Assembly: GCF_039594555.1 (NCBI RefSeq)
Contig: NZ_JBCNNF010000033.1
Span: forward strand, 1-28,996
From: Inquilinus sp039594555
Lineage (GTDB): Bacteria > Pseudomonadota > Alphaproteobacteria > DSM-16000 > Inquilinaceae
Length of the DNA stretch: 28,996 nucleotides
Direction of reading: 5' to 3'
Part shown: piece by piece, positions 14,856 to 22,720 of the stretch
Layout of the letters: each line of letters starts with the position of its first letter
Numbering within the stretch: the stretch's first letter is position 1
Notes under the pieces: generated by a model
Told to the model about the DNA's origin: nothing
The model's input: the letters and a program-made list of their open reading frames with translations, nothing else
Database searches by the model: none
Made by a program: the position numbers and the translations under genes

Positions 14856-16613
14856 TCACGATGCGCTGGGCACACGCTCCGGCGGAGACCGCTCCGGCTC
14901 GGCCGCCGATTTGGCCGTGTCATTGGCCGAGGGCTTTGTGGCGAGAGGCTGTGCGGCCACCCGGCGGCGACGCCGGCGCCAGCTGATGGCATGGCGCACG
15001 ACGGGCGGAGGCGGTCCCTGGTGCAGCCGCCCGACGCGGTCGATCAGCTCGCGGTCGGCGGCGGTCAGCCGGGCCAGCAGCCGCAGATGCTCGTACCAGC
15101 TGTCGACGAAATAGATCTCGCTCCATTTCAGCCGGTCGGCGGCATCGCGAAACAGCGACCAGCGGCTGGCGCCGTTGCGCAACCGCACCTCGCGCAGCCT
15201 AGCCGTGGAGCGGATGAAATCCCGCTCCTGCTCCGGCCCGATGCGGTACTCGATCACCACCATCACGGCATCGCGGCGCGGGTCGATCGGCGGCGCCGGC
15301 AGGTCGACCTTGCGCAGCGGCGCCGGCCGCAGATCGACCAGGGCGATGTCCGGGATCTTCAGCCGCAGCGCCCACAGCGCGCCGACCAGCAGGGCCAGCC
15401 CGCTGGCCGCCAGCGTCATCGAAACGCCGGCACTCTCCGCCGCCGCGCCCCAGACCACCGAGCCGAGCGCCAGTCCGCCATAGAGCGCCATCTGGTAGAT
15501 CGCCATCGCCCGGGCCTTGACCCAATCCGGCACCAGCAGCTGCACCGCGGTGTTGTAGGTCGACACCACGGCGATCCAGGCGACGCCGCCGAGGAACAGC
15601 ACCGGCACGACCACGACGATGAGATGGACGGTGCCCAGCACCAGCAGCACCGCGGCGAAGGCGAAGGCCGAGGTCGAGATCAGCCAGCTGGTGCCCAGCC
15701 ATTCCCGCGCCGGATGGACGACGAAGCCGCCGCAGACCGCGCCGATGCCGAGCGCGCCGAGCAGCACGCCGTAGCCGATCGCGTCCTCGCCCAGCTGCTC
15801 CAGCGCCAGCAGCGGCAGCAGCGCCCAGACCGAGCTGGCGCAGAAGCCGAAGATGAAGGACCGCGTCGCCACACGCCGGGTCACCAGCGAATGCCGGGCG
15901 AAGCGCAGCCCGGCGGTGACGGCCTGGCGCAGCGTCTCCGGCGGCAGGGCCGAGCGTGCCGGCCGCCACTTCCAGGACCAGATCGCCAGCAGCAGCCCGC
16001 CGAAGCTGGCGGTCGAGATCAGGAACACCCAGGGCGCGCCCAGCCAGGCCAGCAGCAGGCCGCCGATCGCCGGGCCGAGGGCCCGGGCCACATTGTAGTT
16101 GATCGAGTTGAGCAGCACCGCGCTGGCCACCGCCGGCTTCGGCACCATGTCGCCGACCGCGGCCTGCCAGGCCGGCCCCTCCAGCGCATAGCCGACGGCG
16201 ATCAGGAAGGTCAGGCCGATCAGCCCGATGGGCTCCAGCAGGCCGAGGAAGCCGAGCAGGGTCAGGCCGAGGCCGCCGATGACACAGCATGCCTCCCCCG
16301 CCAGGATCATCCTGCGGCGGTCATAGATGTCGGCCAGCGCCCCGGTGGGCAGCGACAGCAGCACCAGCGGCACCGCGGTCGCCACCTGGATCAGCGCGAT
16401 CAGGAAGGGGCTGGCCTCGGTGACCGTCAGCTCCCAGGCCGCGGCGACGGATTGGGCCCAGTCGCCGAGATTGGCGAACAGGCCGGTGATCCAGACCAGC
16501 CGGAACACCGGATGGGCCAGCGCCTCGACGAAGGGCAGGAACAGGCGGGACGGCGGCGGCTCCTCGCCGCGCTCAACCCGTAGATCATCCTTGGCGCCGA
16601 CGGCCTGCTGCAT
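14856..16613 (-). CDS. MFS exporter, EntS/MFS_3 (transmembrane secretion effector) type
   Basis: The ATG at 16613 gives 585 residues; an ATG at 16655 would add 14. About 12 hydrophobic helices span residues ~30-410, with MFS motif A between helices 2 and 3 (GALADIYDRRRM). The start FLPFVEALAHPVFRLVWITGLFANLGDWAQSVA is typical of EntS-like MFS_3 proteins. After the helices comes a soluble C-terminal domain (VMVVIEYRIGPEQERDFIRS; LYSRWSLF-like pattern; EIYFVDSWYEHLRLLAR) resembling the alpha/beta-barrel antibiotic-monooxygenase fold, as often found in this family. A basic, disordered-looking tail closes the protein. It probably exports a small metabolite by proton antiport; the substrate is unknown. 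It is divergent from the hydrolase gene. Confidence 0.85.
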   Translation of the reverse strand: MQQAVGAKDDLRVERGEEPPPSRLFLPFVEALAHPVFRLVWITGLFANLGDWAQSVAAAWELTVTEASPFLIALIQVATAVPLVLLSLPTGALADIYDRRRMILAGEACCVIGGLGLTLLGFLGLLEPIGLIGLTFLIAVGYALEGPAWQAAVGDMVPKPAVASAVLLNSINYNVARALGPAIGGLLLAWLGAPWVFLISTASFGGLLLAIWSWKWRPARSALPPETLRQAVTAGLRFARHSLVTRRVATRSFIFGFCASSVWALLPLLALEQLGEDAIGYGVLLGALGIGAVCGGFVVHPAREWLGTSWLISTSAFAFAAVLLVLGTVHLIVVVVPVLFLGGVAWIAVVSTYNTAVQLLVPDWVKARAMAIYQMALYGGLALGSVVWGAAAESAGVSMTLAASGLALLVGALWALRLKIPDIALVDLRPAPLRKVDLPAPPIDPRRDAVMVVIEYRIGPEQERDFIRSTARLREVRLRNGASRWSLFRDAADRLKWSEIYFVDSWYEHLRLLARLTAADRELIDRVGRLHQGPPPPVVRHAISWRRRRRRVAAQPLATKPSANDTAKSAAEPERSPPERVPSAS

Positions 16614-16718
16614 CCGGTCCCGCCCCGCTGTCCGAGGTCCGCCAAGTCTAGGCATGCCGGCCCGGTCCGTGCAAAGGCCTCGCCGCTTCCTTCTCTGTTG
16701 TTGCCTGGCTCAATCAGA

Positions 16719-16736
16719 ATTTTGAAAGCTCAAAAT
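16719..16736. promoter_or_regulatory. Candidate operator between the exporter and hydrolase genes
   Basis: ATTTTGA, four bases, TCAAAAT: a 7-bp perfect inverted repeat in the divergent gap, just upstream of the candidate hydrolase promoter. No regulator gene is adjacent, so any binding protein is unknown. Confidence 0.3.
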
Positions 16737-16746
16737 GCAATTGACC

Positions 16747-16774
16747 TTGCGACTGGCCGTCACCGTCCTAAGAT
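16747..16774 (+). promoter_or_regulatory. Candidate promoter of the hydrolase/binding-protein operon
   Basis: TTGCGA at 16747-16752, 16 bases, then TAAGAT at 16769-16774: four of six matches to each sigma-70 element. The predicted start is about 35 bases before the ATG at 16817. Confidence 0.35.
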
Positions 16775-16816
16775 GCCCCGGGCCGGCGGATCGAGCCGGC
16801 GAAAGGGAGGCTGGGA

Positions 16817-17677
16817 ATGCGCGACCGTCAGGGCCATGGCGTGAAGCTGTCCTACTACGATTTCGGCCAGACGCCGTTCTTCGCTCTGCAGGCCGACCAG
16901 CGCGTCTCCTACTGCCTGTACGTGCCGCGGGACTATGAGGAGGACGACGACAAGGTCTACAGCCTGGCGGTGCTGATGCACGGCACCGGCCGCACCGCCA
17001 CCGGCTATCGCGACGGCTTCATGGATTTCGCCGACGCCGATGACTGCATCCTGCTGGCACCCCTGTTCCCGGCCGGTCTGATCACGCCCGGCGAACTCTC
17101 GAACTACAAGCGCCTGGCGTTCCACGACATGCGCTTCGACCTGCTGCTGCTGGCCATGGTCGACGAGGTGGCGGCGAAGTATAGGGTCGATGCTGGCCGC
17201 TTCCTGATGTTCGGTTTCTCCGGCGGCGGCCATTTCGTGCACCGCTTCCTCTATGTCCATCCGGAGCGGGTGCTGGGCGTCTCGATCGGCGCGCCGGGCT
17301 CGGTCACGCTGCTCAATTGGGACTATGATTGGTGGGTCGGGCTGCGCGATTTCGAGGTGCGCTTCGGCCGGCCGATCGATCTCCCGGCGATGCGCCGGAC
17401 GGCGGTGCAGATGGTGATCGGCGGCGACGACACCGAGACCTGGGAGATCGTGACCAAGCCGACCGATCCGGGCTGGATGGAGGGCGCCGACCTGGCCGGC
17501 GGCAACCGGCAGGAGCGGATGCGGTCGCTGCGCGATAGCTTCGAGCGACACGGCATCGCCGTGCGCCACGACATCGTCCCCGGCCTCGGCCATGAGGGCA
17601 CGCATCCGGCGATGCTGGAGCCGGTGAAGGCCTTCTTCGCCGACACGCTGGCGCAGCGCCGGGCCGGGACGGCGTGA
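16817..17677 (+). CDS. Alpha/beta hydrolase (esterase/PHB-depolymerase-like)
   Basis: The protein is 286 residues with no signal peptide. It has the hydrolase oxyanion segment LMHGTGRTATGY (about 53-64), nucleophile elbow GFSGGGH with S135, acid candidate D204 or D205 in VIGGDDTE, and catalytic H259 in PGLGHEG. This is a complete triad of the esterase/depolymerase-like group. A strong ribosome site (AAGGGAGG) precedes the ATG. Its stop overlaps a GTG of the next frame, and the binding-protein gene follows at once. The pairing suggests hydrolysis of an ester or amide bond in a compound brought in by a peptide-type ABC importer; that is inference. Confidence 0.85.
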   Translation: MRDRQGHGVKLSYYDFGQTPFFALQADQRVSYCLYVPRDYEEDDDKVYSLAVLMHGTGRTATGYRDGFMDFADADDCILLAPLFPAGLITPGELSNYKRLAFHDMRFDLLLLAMVDEVAAKYRVDAGRFLMFGFSGGGHFVHRFLYVHPERVLGVSIGAPGSVTLLNWDYDWWVGLRDFEVRFGRPIDLPAMRRTAVQMVIGGDDTETWEIVTKPTDPGWMEGADLAGGNRQERMRSLRDSFERHGIAVRHDIVPGLGHEGTHPAMLEPVKAFFADTLAQRRAGTA

Positions 17678-17682
17678 CCGCC

Positions 17683-19236
17683 ATGCGCCGCCTCGCCTTT
17701 GCCGCCCTGCTGCTCGTCGCCGCCCCCATGGCCGCCGCCGCGGAGGATCCCCGGCCGACTCCGCTGCTGTCGATCGCGCTCAACGCCGATATCCGTAGCA
17801 GCAATCCGGGCGTGCAGCGCGACTTCAACTCCGACGTCGTGCTGCAGCATGTCACCGAGGGGCTGGTCGCGCTGCGCGAGGACCAGACCCCGGCGCCGAT
17901 GCTGGCCGAGAGCGTCGAGGTCTCGCCGGACGGCACCGCCTACACCTTCCGGCTGCGCGACGGCATCACCTTCCATGACGGCCGGCCCCTGACCTCGGCC
18001 GAGGTGGCGTGGAGCTGGAAGCGCTATCTCGATCCGGCGACGCAGTGGCAATGCCTCGACCGCTTCGACGGCCGCAGCGGGCCGAAGGTGCTGGCGGTGG
18101 AGACGCCGGACCCGCGCACCGTGGTGTTCAGGATCGACCGGCGCAGCGCGCTGTTCCTGGTCAACATGGCGACGATCCAGTGTGGGGCGGTGGTGCTCAG
18201 CCCCTCCTCGCTCGGGCCGGATGGCGCCTGGGTCAAGCCGGTCGGCACCGGCCCCTATGTCTTCGGCGACTGGCAGAAGAACCGCTATCTCGAGCTGACG
18301 CGCTTCCCCGGCTACAAGCCCCTGGCCGGCGACCGCGATGGCGCCGCCGGCGGCAAGCAGGCGCTGGCGGAGAGGCTGCGTTTTGTCGTCATACCCGACC
18401 GTTCGGTGATGAATGCCGCGTTGCTCTCCGGCCAGATCGACATCGTCCCGGATGTCGGCGCCACCGAGATCGACGCGATGAAGGCAGCCGGGGCGCAGGT
18501 CACCGTCACCCCGACCTTATCCTGGGCGGTGATGCTGCTGCAGACCCGCGACCCGCTGCTGTCCGACGTCCGGGTGCGCCAGGCGCTGGCCCGGGCGATC
18601 GACGGCAAGCAGGTGGCGGAGGCGGCGAGCTTCGGCCTCGCCGCGCCGAACCCGTCGGCCATCGCCGTCGCCAGCGCCTATCATGACGAAGGCGACAAGG
18701 CCTGGCCGGCCTTCGACCCGGCGGAAGCCGCGAAGCTGCTGCAGGAAGCGGGCCACGCCGGCGCCACGATCCGGATCCAGACCAACAACCGCCCGACCGG
18801 CCAGTATGAGGCGGCGCTGATGGTCCAGGGGCTGCTGACCAGCGCCGGGATCGACGCGCAGATCGACACGCTGGACTGGGCGACGCAGCTGCAGAACTAC
18901 CGCGAGGGCAAGTTCCAGGCCTCGGTCTTCACCTTCTCCGGCCGGCCCGACCCGGCGCTGGCCTTCGACTCGATCATCGGCAGCAAGGACGAGGACCCGA
19001 CCAGCCAGTGGGAGGACCCGCAGGCGATCGCCTGGCTGGCCGAGGCCAAGACGGTGGAGGACAAGGCCGGGCGACAGGCGATCTTCGACAGGCTGCACGC
19101 CCGCATGGCCGAGCAGGTGCCGGTGATCGGCCTGTTCAACCCGGTTCAGGTGACGGCGGTCGGGCCGAAGATCCACGGCTATGCCGACTGGGCTCCCGGC
19201 ACCGCCCGCCTGTGGGGCGTGTGGAAGGAGCCGTAG
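17683..19236 (+). CDS. ABC transporter solute-binding protein, family 5 (peptide/opine/nickel type)
   Basis: I chose the ATG at 17683, because it opens a typical signal peptide (MRRLAFAALLLVAAPMAAAA). A GTG at 17674 overlapping the hydrolase stop is the alternative. The mature protein is about 497 residues with the family-5 pattern: DSNPG-like DIRSSNPGVQRDFNSDVVLQHVTEGLV, then PDGTAYTFRLRDGITFHDGRPLTSAEVAWSWKR, VGTGPYVFGDW, VRQALARAID. It acts in the periplasm. No cognate permease or ATPase genes are adjacent, so it must use a transporter encoded elsewhere. It is coupled to the hydrolase gene. Confidence 0.9.
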   Translation: MRRLAFAALLLVAAPMAAAAEDPRPTPLLSIALNADIRSSNPGVQRDFNSDVVLQHVTEGLVALREDQTPAPMLAESVEVSPDGTAYTFRLRDGITFHDGRPLTSAEVAWSWKRYLDPATQWQCLDRFDGRSGPKVLAVETPDPRTVVFRIDRRSALFLVNMATIQCGAVVLSPSSLGPDGAWVKPVGTGPYVFGDWQKNRYLELTRFPGYKPLAGDRDGAAGGKQALAERLRFVVIPDRSVMNAALLSGQIDIVPDVGATEIDAMKAAGAQVTVTPTLSWAVMLLQTRDPLLSDVRVRQALARAIDGKQVAEAASFGLAAPNPSAIAVASAYHDEGDKAWPAFDPAEAAKLLQEAGHAGATIRIQTNNRPTGQYEAALMVQGLLTSAGIDAQIDTLDWATQLQNYREGKFQASVFTFSGRPDPALAFDSIIGSKDEDPTSQWEDPQAIAWLAEAKTVEDKAGRQAIFDRLHARMAEQVPVIGLFNPVQVTAVGPKIHGYADWAPGTARLWGVWKEP

Positions 19237-19245
19237 CCGTTCGGC

Positions 19246-19593
19246 TCAGGGATGCGGGTCGGGGAAGCCGTGGCGGCGCGACAGGGCGGCGAGGATGCGG
19301 TCCTTGCCGGCGATGAAGCGGACGCCGCCATGGCTCTCGGCCTCCGGCTCGTCCGGCCCGTCCTCGCCCAGCACCAGCAGCGGCAGGGACTGGTTCCCCT
19401 CCCCAACCAGCACCGTCACGGCTTGGCGCGGCCGCGGCCAGGCGATGCGCTCGACATCCAGCCGCGCCGCGAGTTCCGGGAACGACGCCAGCACGCCCTC
19501 CATCAGGGCGCAGTGCCAGCAATAGAAGACCTGGCCGGGATAGGCCGGGTCGGTAAAGCCGGGGCGCAGCAGGAACAGGCGGTCACGGGTCAT
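19246..19593 (-). CDS. DUF3088 protein, thioredoxin/glutaredoxin-like CxxC
   Basis: The protein is 115 residues from the ATG at 19593; an earlier ATG at 19617 overlaps the Lrp gene. The start MTRDRLFLLRPGFTDPAYPGQVFYCWHCALMEG is the recognisable DUF3088 signature, with a CxxC pair (C25, C28) placed as in thioredoxin-fold proteins. A second conserved part is RIAWPRPRQAVTVLVGEGNQSLPLLVL. The function is unknown; a redox role is inference. The gene follows the Lrp-type gene by 10 bases in the same direction, a probable operon whose promoter is lost at the join near 20027. Confidence 0.85.
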   Translation of the reverse strand: MTRDRLFLLRPGFTDPAYPGQVFYCWHCALMEGVLASFPELAARLDVERIAWPRPRQAVTVLVGEGNQSLPLLVLGEDGPDEPEAESHGGVRFIAGKDRILAALSRRHGFPDPHP

Positions 19594-19603
19594 AGTGGTC
19601 TCA

Positions 19604-20026
19604 TCAGGCTCCGGCATTGCCCCGGATCACGCTGCGCAGGGTGAAGGCGGACTGGATGCGCGACACGCCGGGCATGCGCGACAGCTGCTCCTTGTGGATG
19701 CGCTCGTAATCCGCGGTGTCGCGGGCGACGACGCGCAGCAGATAATCCGACATGCCGGTCATCAGATAGCACTGGTCGACCTCCGGGCATTTCCGCACCG
19801 CGGCCTCGAAGCGGGCAAGGTATTCCTCGGTCTGCCGCTCCAGCGTGATCTGGACGATGGCGATGGTCGGGTTGGCCACGTCCGGCTCGTCGATCAGCGC
19901 GGTGTAGCCGCGGATGATGCCGGCATGCTCCAGCAGCTGGCGCCGGCGCAGGCAGGCCGACGGCGACAGGCCGACCGCCTCCGCCAGGTCGGCGTTGCTG
20001 ATGCGGCCATCGGCGCGCAGGAGCCG
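19604..20026 (-). pseudogene. Lrp/AsnC-family regulator, N-terminus cut off
   Basis: The minus strand reads RLLRADGRISNADLAEAVGLSPSACLRRRQLLE (the AsnC winged helix), then the RAM ligand-binding domain (IVQITLERQTEEYLARFEAAVRKCPEV; YLMTGMSDYLLRVVARDTADYERIHKEQLSRMPGV; the final SAFTLRSVI). The family is normally about 155 residues; here roughly the first 10-15 residues before RLLRADGR are missing. The open frame continues upstream to 20299 only through unrelated sequence that is antisense to an amine oxidase. The gene is therefore truncated at about 20022-20030, not merely mis-started. It probably regulated itself and the DUF3088 gene in its source genome. Confidence 0.88.
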
Positions 20027-20030
20027 TATT
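20022..20030. other. Breakpoint joining two unrelated DNA segments
   Basis: To the left, minus-strand Lrp coding is normal up to about 20026. To the right, plus-strand amine-oxidase coding starts at about 20025 (RILSTPVQEIG). Both genes lose their N-termini at the same few bases, and GC content and codon use change here. No repeat, integrase, transposase or tRNA is present. Confidence 0.85.
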
Positions 20031-21014
20031 CTGTCGACGCCAGTGCAAGAAATAGGCGCACACGGATCGTCGTGCGCAGAGAACACGCATGCTGGATTTG
20101 ATTTGGGGCCGACATGGTTCTGGCCGTCTATCCAGCCGGCGTTTGCGCGCCTCATCGAGGACTTGGGCTTACCCGCTTTCGAGCAGTACTCCAGTGGCGA
20201 CATGCTCGTCGAACAGTTCGCCAGCGAGCGACCGGCACGTATGCGGGGATACGTCGAGGCCGGATCGATGCGCTTGCTCGGTGGCATGCGAGCACTCATT
20301 GATGCGCTCTACGACCGGTTGGATCCCACGAAGGTGCTAGCAGAGCGGCGCGTCGGCAGCTTGCAAATCGTCGATGGAAAAGTGCGCGTGACGGCCGAAG
20401 ATTTTTCGGGCGCGGTCCAGACGCGGTCCGTTGAGCGCGTCTTGCTGGCGTTGCCCCCACGGCTTGCCGAAGCGACCATTCGGTTCGATCCCATATTACC
20501 TCGCGAACTCGCTCATCAATGGCAGAACACGGCGACATGGATGGCGCCGCACGCGAAATACGTTGCCATTTACGACACGCCGTTCTGGCGCGAGCACGGC
20601 CTGTCGGGTGAAGCCCGCAGCGGGCGCGGGCCGCTCGCCGAAATTCACGACGCATCTATGCCAGGCGGGAAAGCCGCATTGTTCGGCTTCTTTGGCATTC
20701 CTGCCCAGGTGCGTTCTCGTGTTTCGCCCGAAGTGCTTCGAGCGCATTGTCGAGCGCAGCTTGTTCGACTCTTTGGGGAGGAGGCGGCGAACCCGATCGG
20801 CGAGAGCGTGAAGGACTGGGCCAATGACCCATTTACGGCGACTGATCTGGATATGAACGCCGGGGCGGAGCATTCTCGCAGTCCGGAAGCCACCGCGAAG
20901 TCGGGTGCCTGGTTCGGCCTGTTGCATGGCATTGCAAGTGAGTGGTCAACGCAATATCCCGGCTATTTAGCCGGCGCGATTGAGGCGGCGGATAACGGAT
21001 TGCGCTCACTGTGA
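20025..21014 (+). pseudogene. Flavin monoamine oxidase family protein, N-terminal FAD motif cut off
   Basis: About 329 residues remain. The first, RILS, corresponds to the GGR(I/V)xS end of the usual FAD-binding start. FDLGPTWFWPSIQPAFARLIEDLGL, the central GSMRLLGGMRALIDAL, LLALPPRLAEATIRFDP and the substrate-domain WMAPHAKYVAIYDTPFWREHGLSG are clear family features. The dinucleotide-binding GxGxxG at the true N-terminus (about 35-50 residues) is missing at the join. The family oxidises amines using FAD. A 13-bp hairpin follows the stop. In its source genome the gene was probably intact and first in line before the AhpD-like gene. Confidence 0.85.
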
Positions 21015-21027
21015 GAGCATGCCGGGA

Positions 21028-21056
21028 TTTCGTCGTGGCGACGCGCCACGACGAAA
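21028..21056. terminator. Strong hairpin after the amine oxidase
   Basis: TTTCGTCGTGGCG (21028-21040) pairs perfectly with CGCCACGACGAAA (21044-21056) around ACG. It begins 13 bases after the stop codon. It ends in AAACCTT rather than a T run, so termination strength is uncertain, and it could act in both directions. Confidence 0.55.
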
Positions 21057-21142
21057 CCTTCGCGCAGCCGCATCGCGCTTGAGCATTCAATTAATCATCG
21101 GCGGTGCTAAACAGGGCGCCGTCTACATTGGAGAGTGAAAAC

Positions 21143-21487
21143 ATGATGCAAGACTGGAATAAATACCGTGATGCACTTGCTCTGCGCGCGGCGGAATTCG
21201 GCAAGGAAAATCCGGAGGTTCCCCGTGGCATGGCGGCTCTGGGCGGTGCGGCGGAGAAGAGCGGCGCGCTCGAGCCCAAGATCCATGAGCTGATCGCGCT
21301 CGCTGTTGCGGTCACCACGCGTTGCGATGGCTGCATCTCGGTTCATACGAAAAAGGCCGTCGAGCTCGGAGCCACCAAGCAGGAAATCACGGAGGCACTG
21401 AGCGTTGCTATTGCGCTGAATGCCGGCGCGGCGATGGTCTATTCATCGCGCGTACTCGAGGCTCGCGCTCAACTGGAAAACCTGTAA
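21143..21487 (+). CDS. Carboxymuconolactone decarboxylase/AhpD-like protein
   Basis: The protein is 114 residues from the ATG at 21143, with GGAGAG upstream. It has the AhpD-type redox motif: E49, then C61-x-x-C64-x-x-x-H68 in TRCDGCISVH, followed by KKAVELGATKQEITEALSVAI, the standard helix of the family. The CxxC and histidine pattern indicates a peroxidase or disulfide-reductase type rather than the true decarboxylase. It probably acts in the cytoplasm. The gene stands between the amine oxidase and a LysR gene in the same direction. Confidence 0.9.
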   Translation: MMQDWNKYRDALALRAAEFGKENPEVPRGMAALGGAAEKSGALEPKIHELIALAVAVTTRCDGCISVHTKKAVELGATKQEITEALSVAIALNAGAAMVYSSRVLEARAQLENL

Positions 21488-21667
21488 AGGGACGGTGGGT
21501 TGCGCTGCGCTGCATTGCGAGGGCCATCCTGCGCGCGCAACCCCTTTTTCCGGTTGTTATATCGACTGGAGGGCCGAGCTATGACGCGTGACGGGTTTCA
21601 GCGCGGCGCGACTTCGGTGGTGCGGTGCCTCGCTCATCGTTTCGGCCATTCACTGCACGGCTGCTCC

Positions 21668-22624
21668 ATGAAAAGCTTTGCATCTCTCACCCAGATTACC
21701 GTCTTCGTGCGCATTGCGGAGTTGGGGAGTTTGTCCGCGGCAGCCCGGGAACTCGAATTGTCTCCGTCGGCCGTGAGCAAAAATCTCTCCCAACTTGAAG
21801 AGCATCTCGGCGTTCTGCTCGTCAAGCGCACAACCCGAAGCTTGACCCTCACCGACAGTGGCCGCGTGATCTTCGAGCGTGCGAGCGGCATTCTTGCTGA
21901 CCTCGAGATGACGCTCGACGCTGCGCGACACACGAAAAACCTGCAAGGCAACTTGCGGCTGACGTGCTCGATGGCGTTCGGGACGAAACAGTTGACGCCT
22001 GTGGTTGGGCGTTATCTTGATGCCCACACCGCGGTCAATGTCTCGATTACGCTCGACGACCGTTTGACGAATCTGGTTGAAGAAAGCTTCGATGTTGCGG
22101 TTCGCATCACCAGCAGAACCGACGCAAACTACGCTGCAAGAAAGTTGGCCACGATCCATTGGGTCTATTGCGCTGCACCCGGCTATCTCGACGCCAACGA
22201 GCCCATTCGCAAGCCTGCCGATGTGCAGCGGCACAGATGCCTGACTCATCCCGCGATGACGTCAGAGGGGGCGTGGACGTTCCGCAGCAGAAGCGATTCA
22301 CAACGCGTCGCGATCCGATCGGTACTTGACTCGAATTCCAGCCTTGCACTGCATGAAGCCGCGCTGCAAGGAAAAGGCGTGGCTTGTCTCCCAACGTATC
22401 TGGTCGCATCGGATGTGCTCAGGGGCTCGTTGCGGCTAGTCGTTCCAGCGTGCTGTCCGGCAACGACGCATACGCTCTACGCCATGTATTACCGCACGAA
22501 ATACGCGAATGCACTGGTGCGCAGTTTTATCGATTTTGTTGTCGACGATATTGGGCGAATTCCTCAATGGGATAAGGAACTCAAAGATGTCGTGGACTTC
22601 CCCGGCGCGGATTGTTCCGCCTGA
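21668..22624 (+). CDS. LysR-family regulator (DmlR/AaeR-like)
   Basis: The protein is 318 residues from the ATG at 21668. It begins MKSFASLTQITVFVRIAELGSLSAAARELELSPSAVSKNLSQLEEHLG, a full LysR winged helix (residues ~5-65), followed by LLVKRTTRSLTLTDSG. The effector domain runs from about 90 to 300 and includes DVAVRIT and WVYCAAPGYLDANEPI, typical of the DmlR/AaeR group. A longer frame from 21500 adds only unconserved residues. It probably controls the dehydratase gene 96 bases downstream or the AhpD-like gene upstream. A 12-bp palindrome lies in the gap after it. Confidence 0.9.
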   Translation: MKSFASLTQITVFVRIAELGSLSAAARELELSPSAVSKNLSQLEEHLGVLLVKRTTRSLTLTDSGRVIFERASGILADLEMTLDAARHTKNLQGNLRLTCSMAFGTKQLTPVVGRYLDAHTAVNVSITLDDRLTNLVEESFDVAVRITSRTDANYAARKLATIHWVYCAAPGYLDANEPIRKPADVQRHRCLTHPAMTSEGAWTFRSRSDSQRVAIRSVLDSNSSLALHEAALQGKGVACLPTYLVASDVLRGSLRLVVPACCPATTHTLYAMYYRTKYANALVRSFIDFVVDDIGRIPQWDKELKDVVDFPGADCSA

Positions 22625-22635
22625 GACCGTACCAA

Positions 22636-22663
22636 AGCCAATTGGCTAAACGCGCATGGCGCG
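22636..22663. promoter_or_regulatory. Palindromic elements between LysR and dehydratase genes
   Basis: AGCCAATTGGCT at 22636-22647 is a perfect 12-bp palindrome. Just after it, CGCGC-ATG-GCGCG at 22651-22663 forms a short hairpin. One may be the binding site of the adjacent LysR protein and the other a weak terminator; both assignments are tentative. Confidence 0.3.
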
Positions 22664-22720
22664 CGTCGAAGTTTATCGCGTGACGCCAAGGGCGCTTTAA
22701 AAAATCCATGGAGGCAGGAC

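Noticed and set aside
14684..14986. Small plus-strand open frame between the exporter and the small unknown gene
   Set aside because: No ribosome site or recognisable pattern; the second half is antisense to the exporter tail.
14991..16583. Long plus-strand open frame of 530 codons across the MFS_3-type exporter
   Set aside because: The minus strand shows 12 helices and MFS motifs. The plus translation is Q/R/D/H-rich and lacks any recognisable domain.
19914..20024. N-terminal extension of the amine oxidase reading back to 19914
   Set aside because: These residues are antisense to the Lrp winged helix and have no FAD-binding glycine motif. They exist only because the join kept the frame open.
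19900..20150. Integrated genomic island with attachment site at the composition change
   Set aside because: No tRNA, direct repeat, integrase or transposase is visible, and both flanking genes are cut mid-frame at one point, which fits a chimera better.
20030..20299. N-terminal extension of the Lrp frame to 20299
   Set aside because: It is antisense to amine-oxidase coding and has no similarity to Lrp N-termini.
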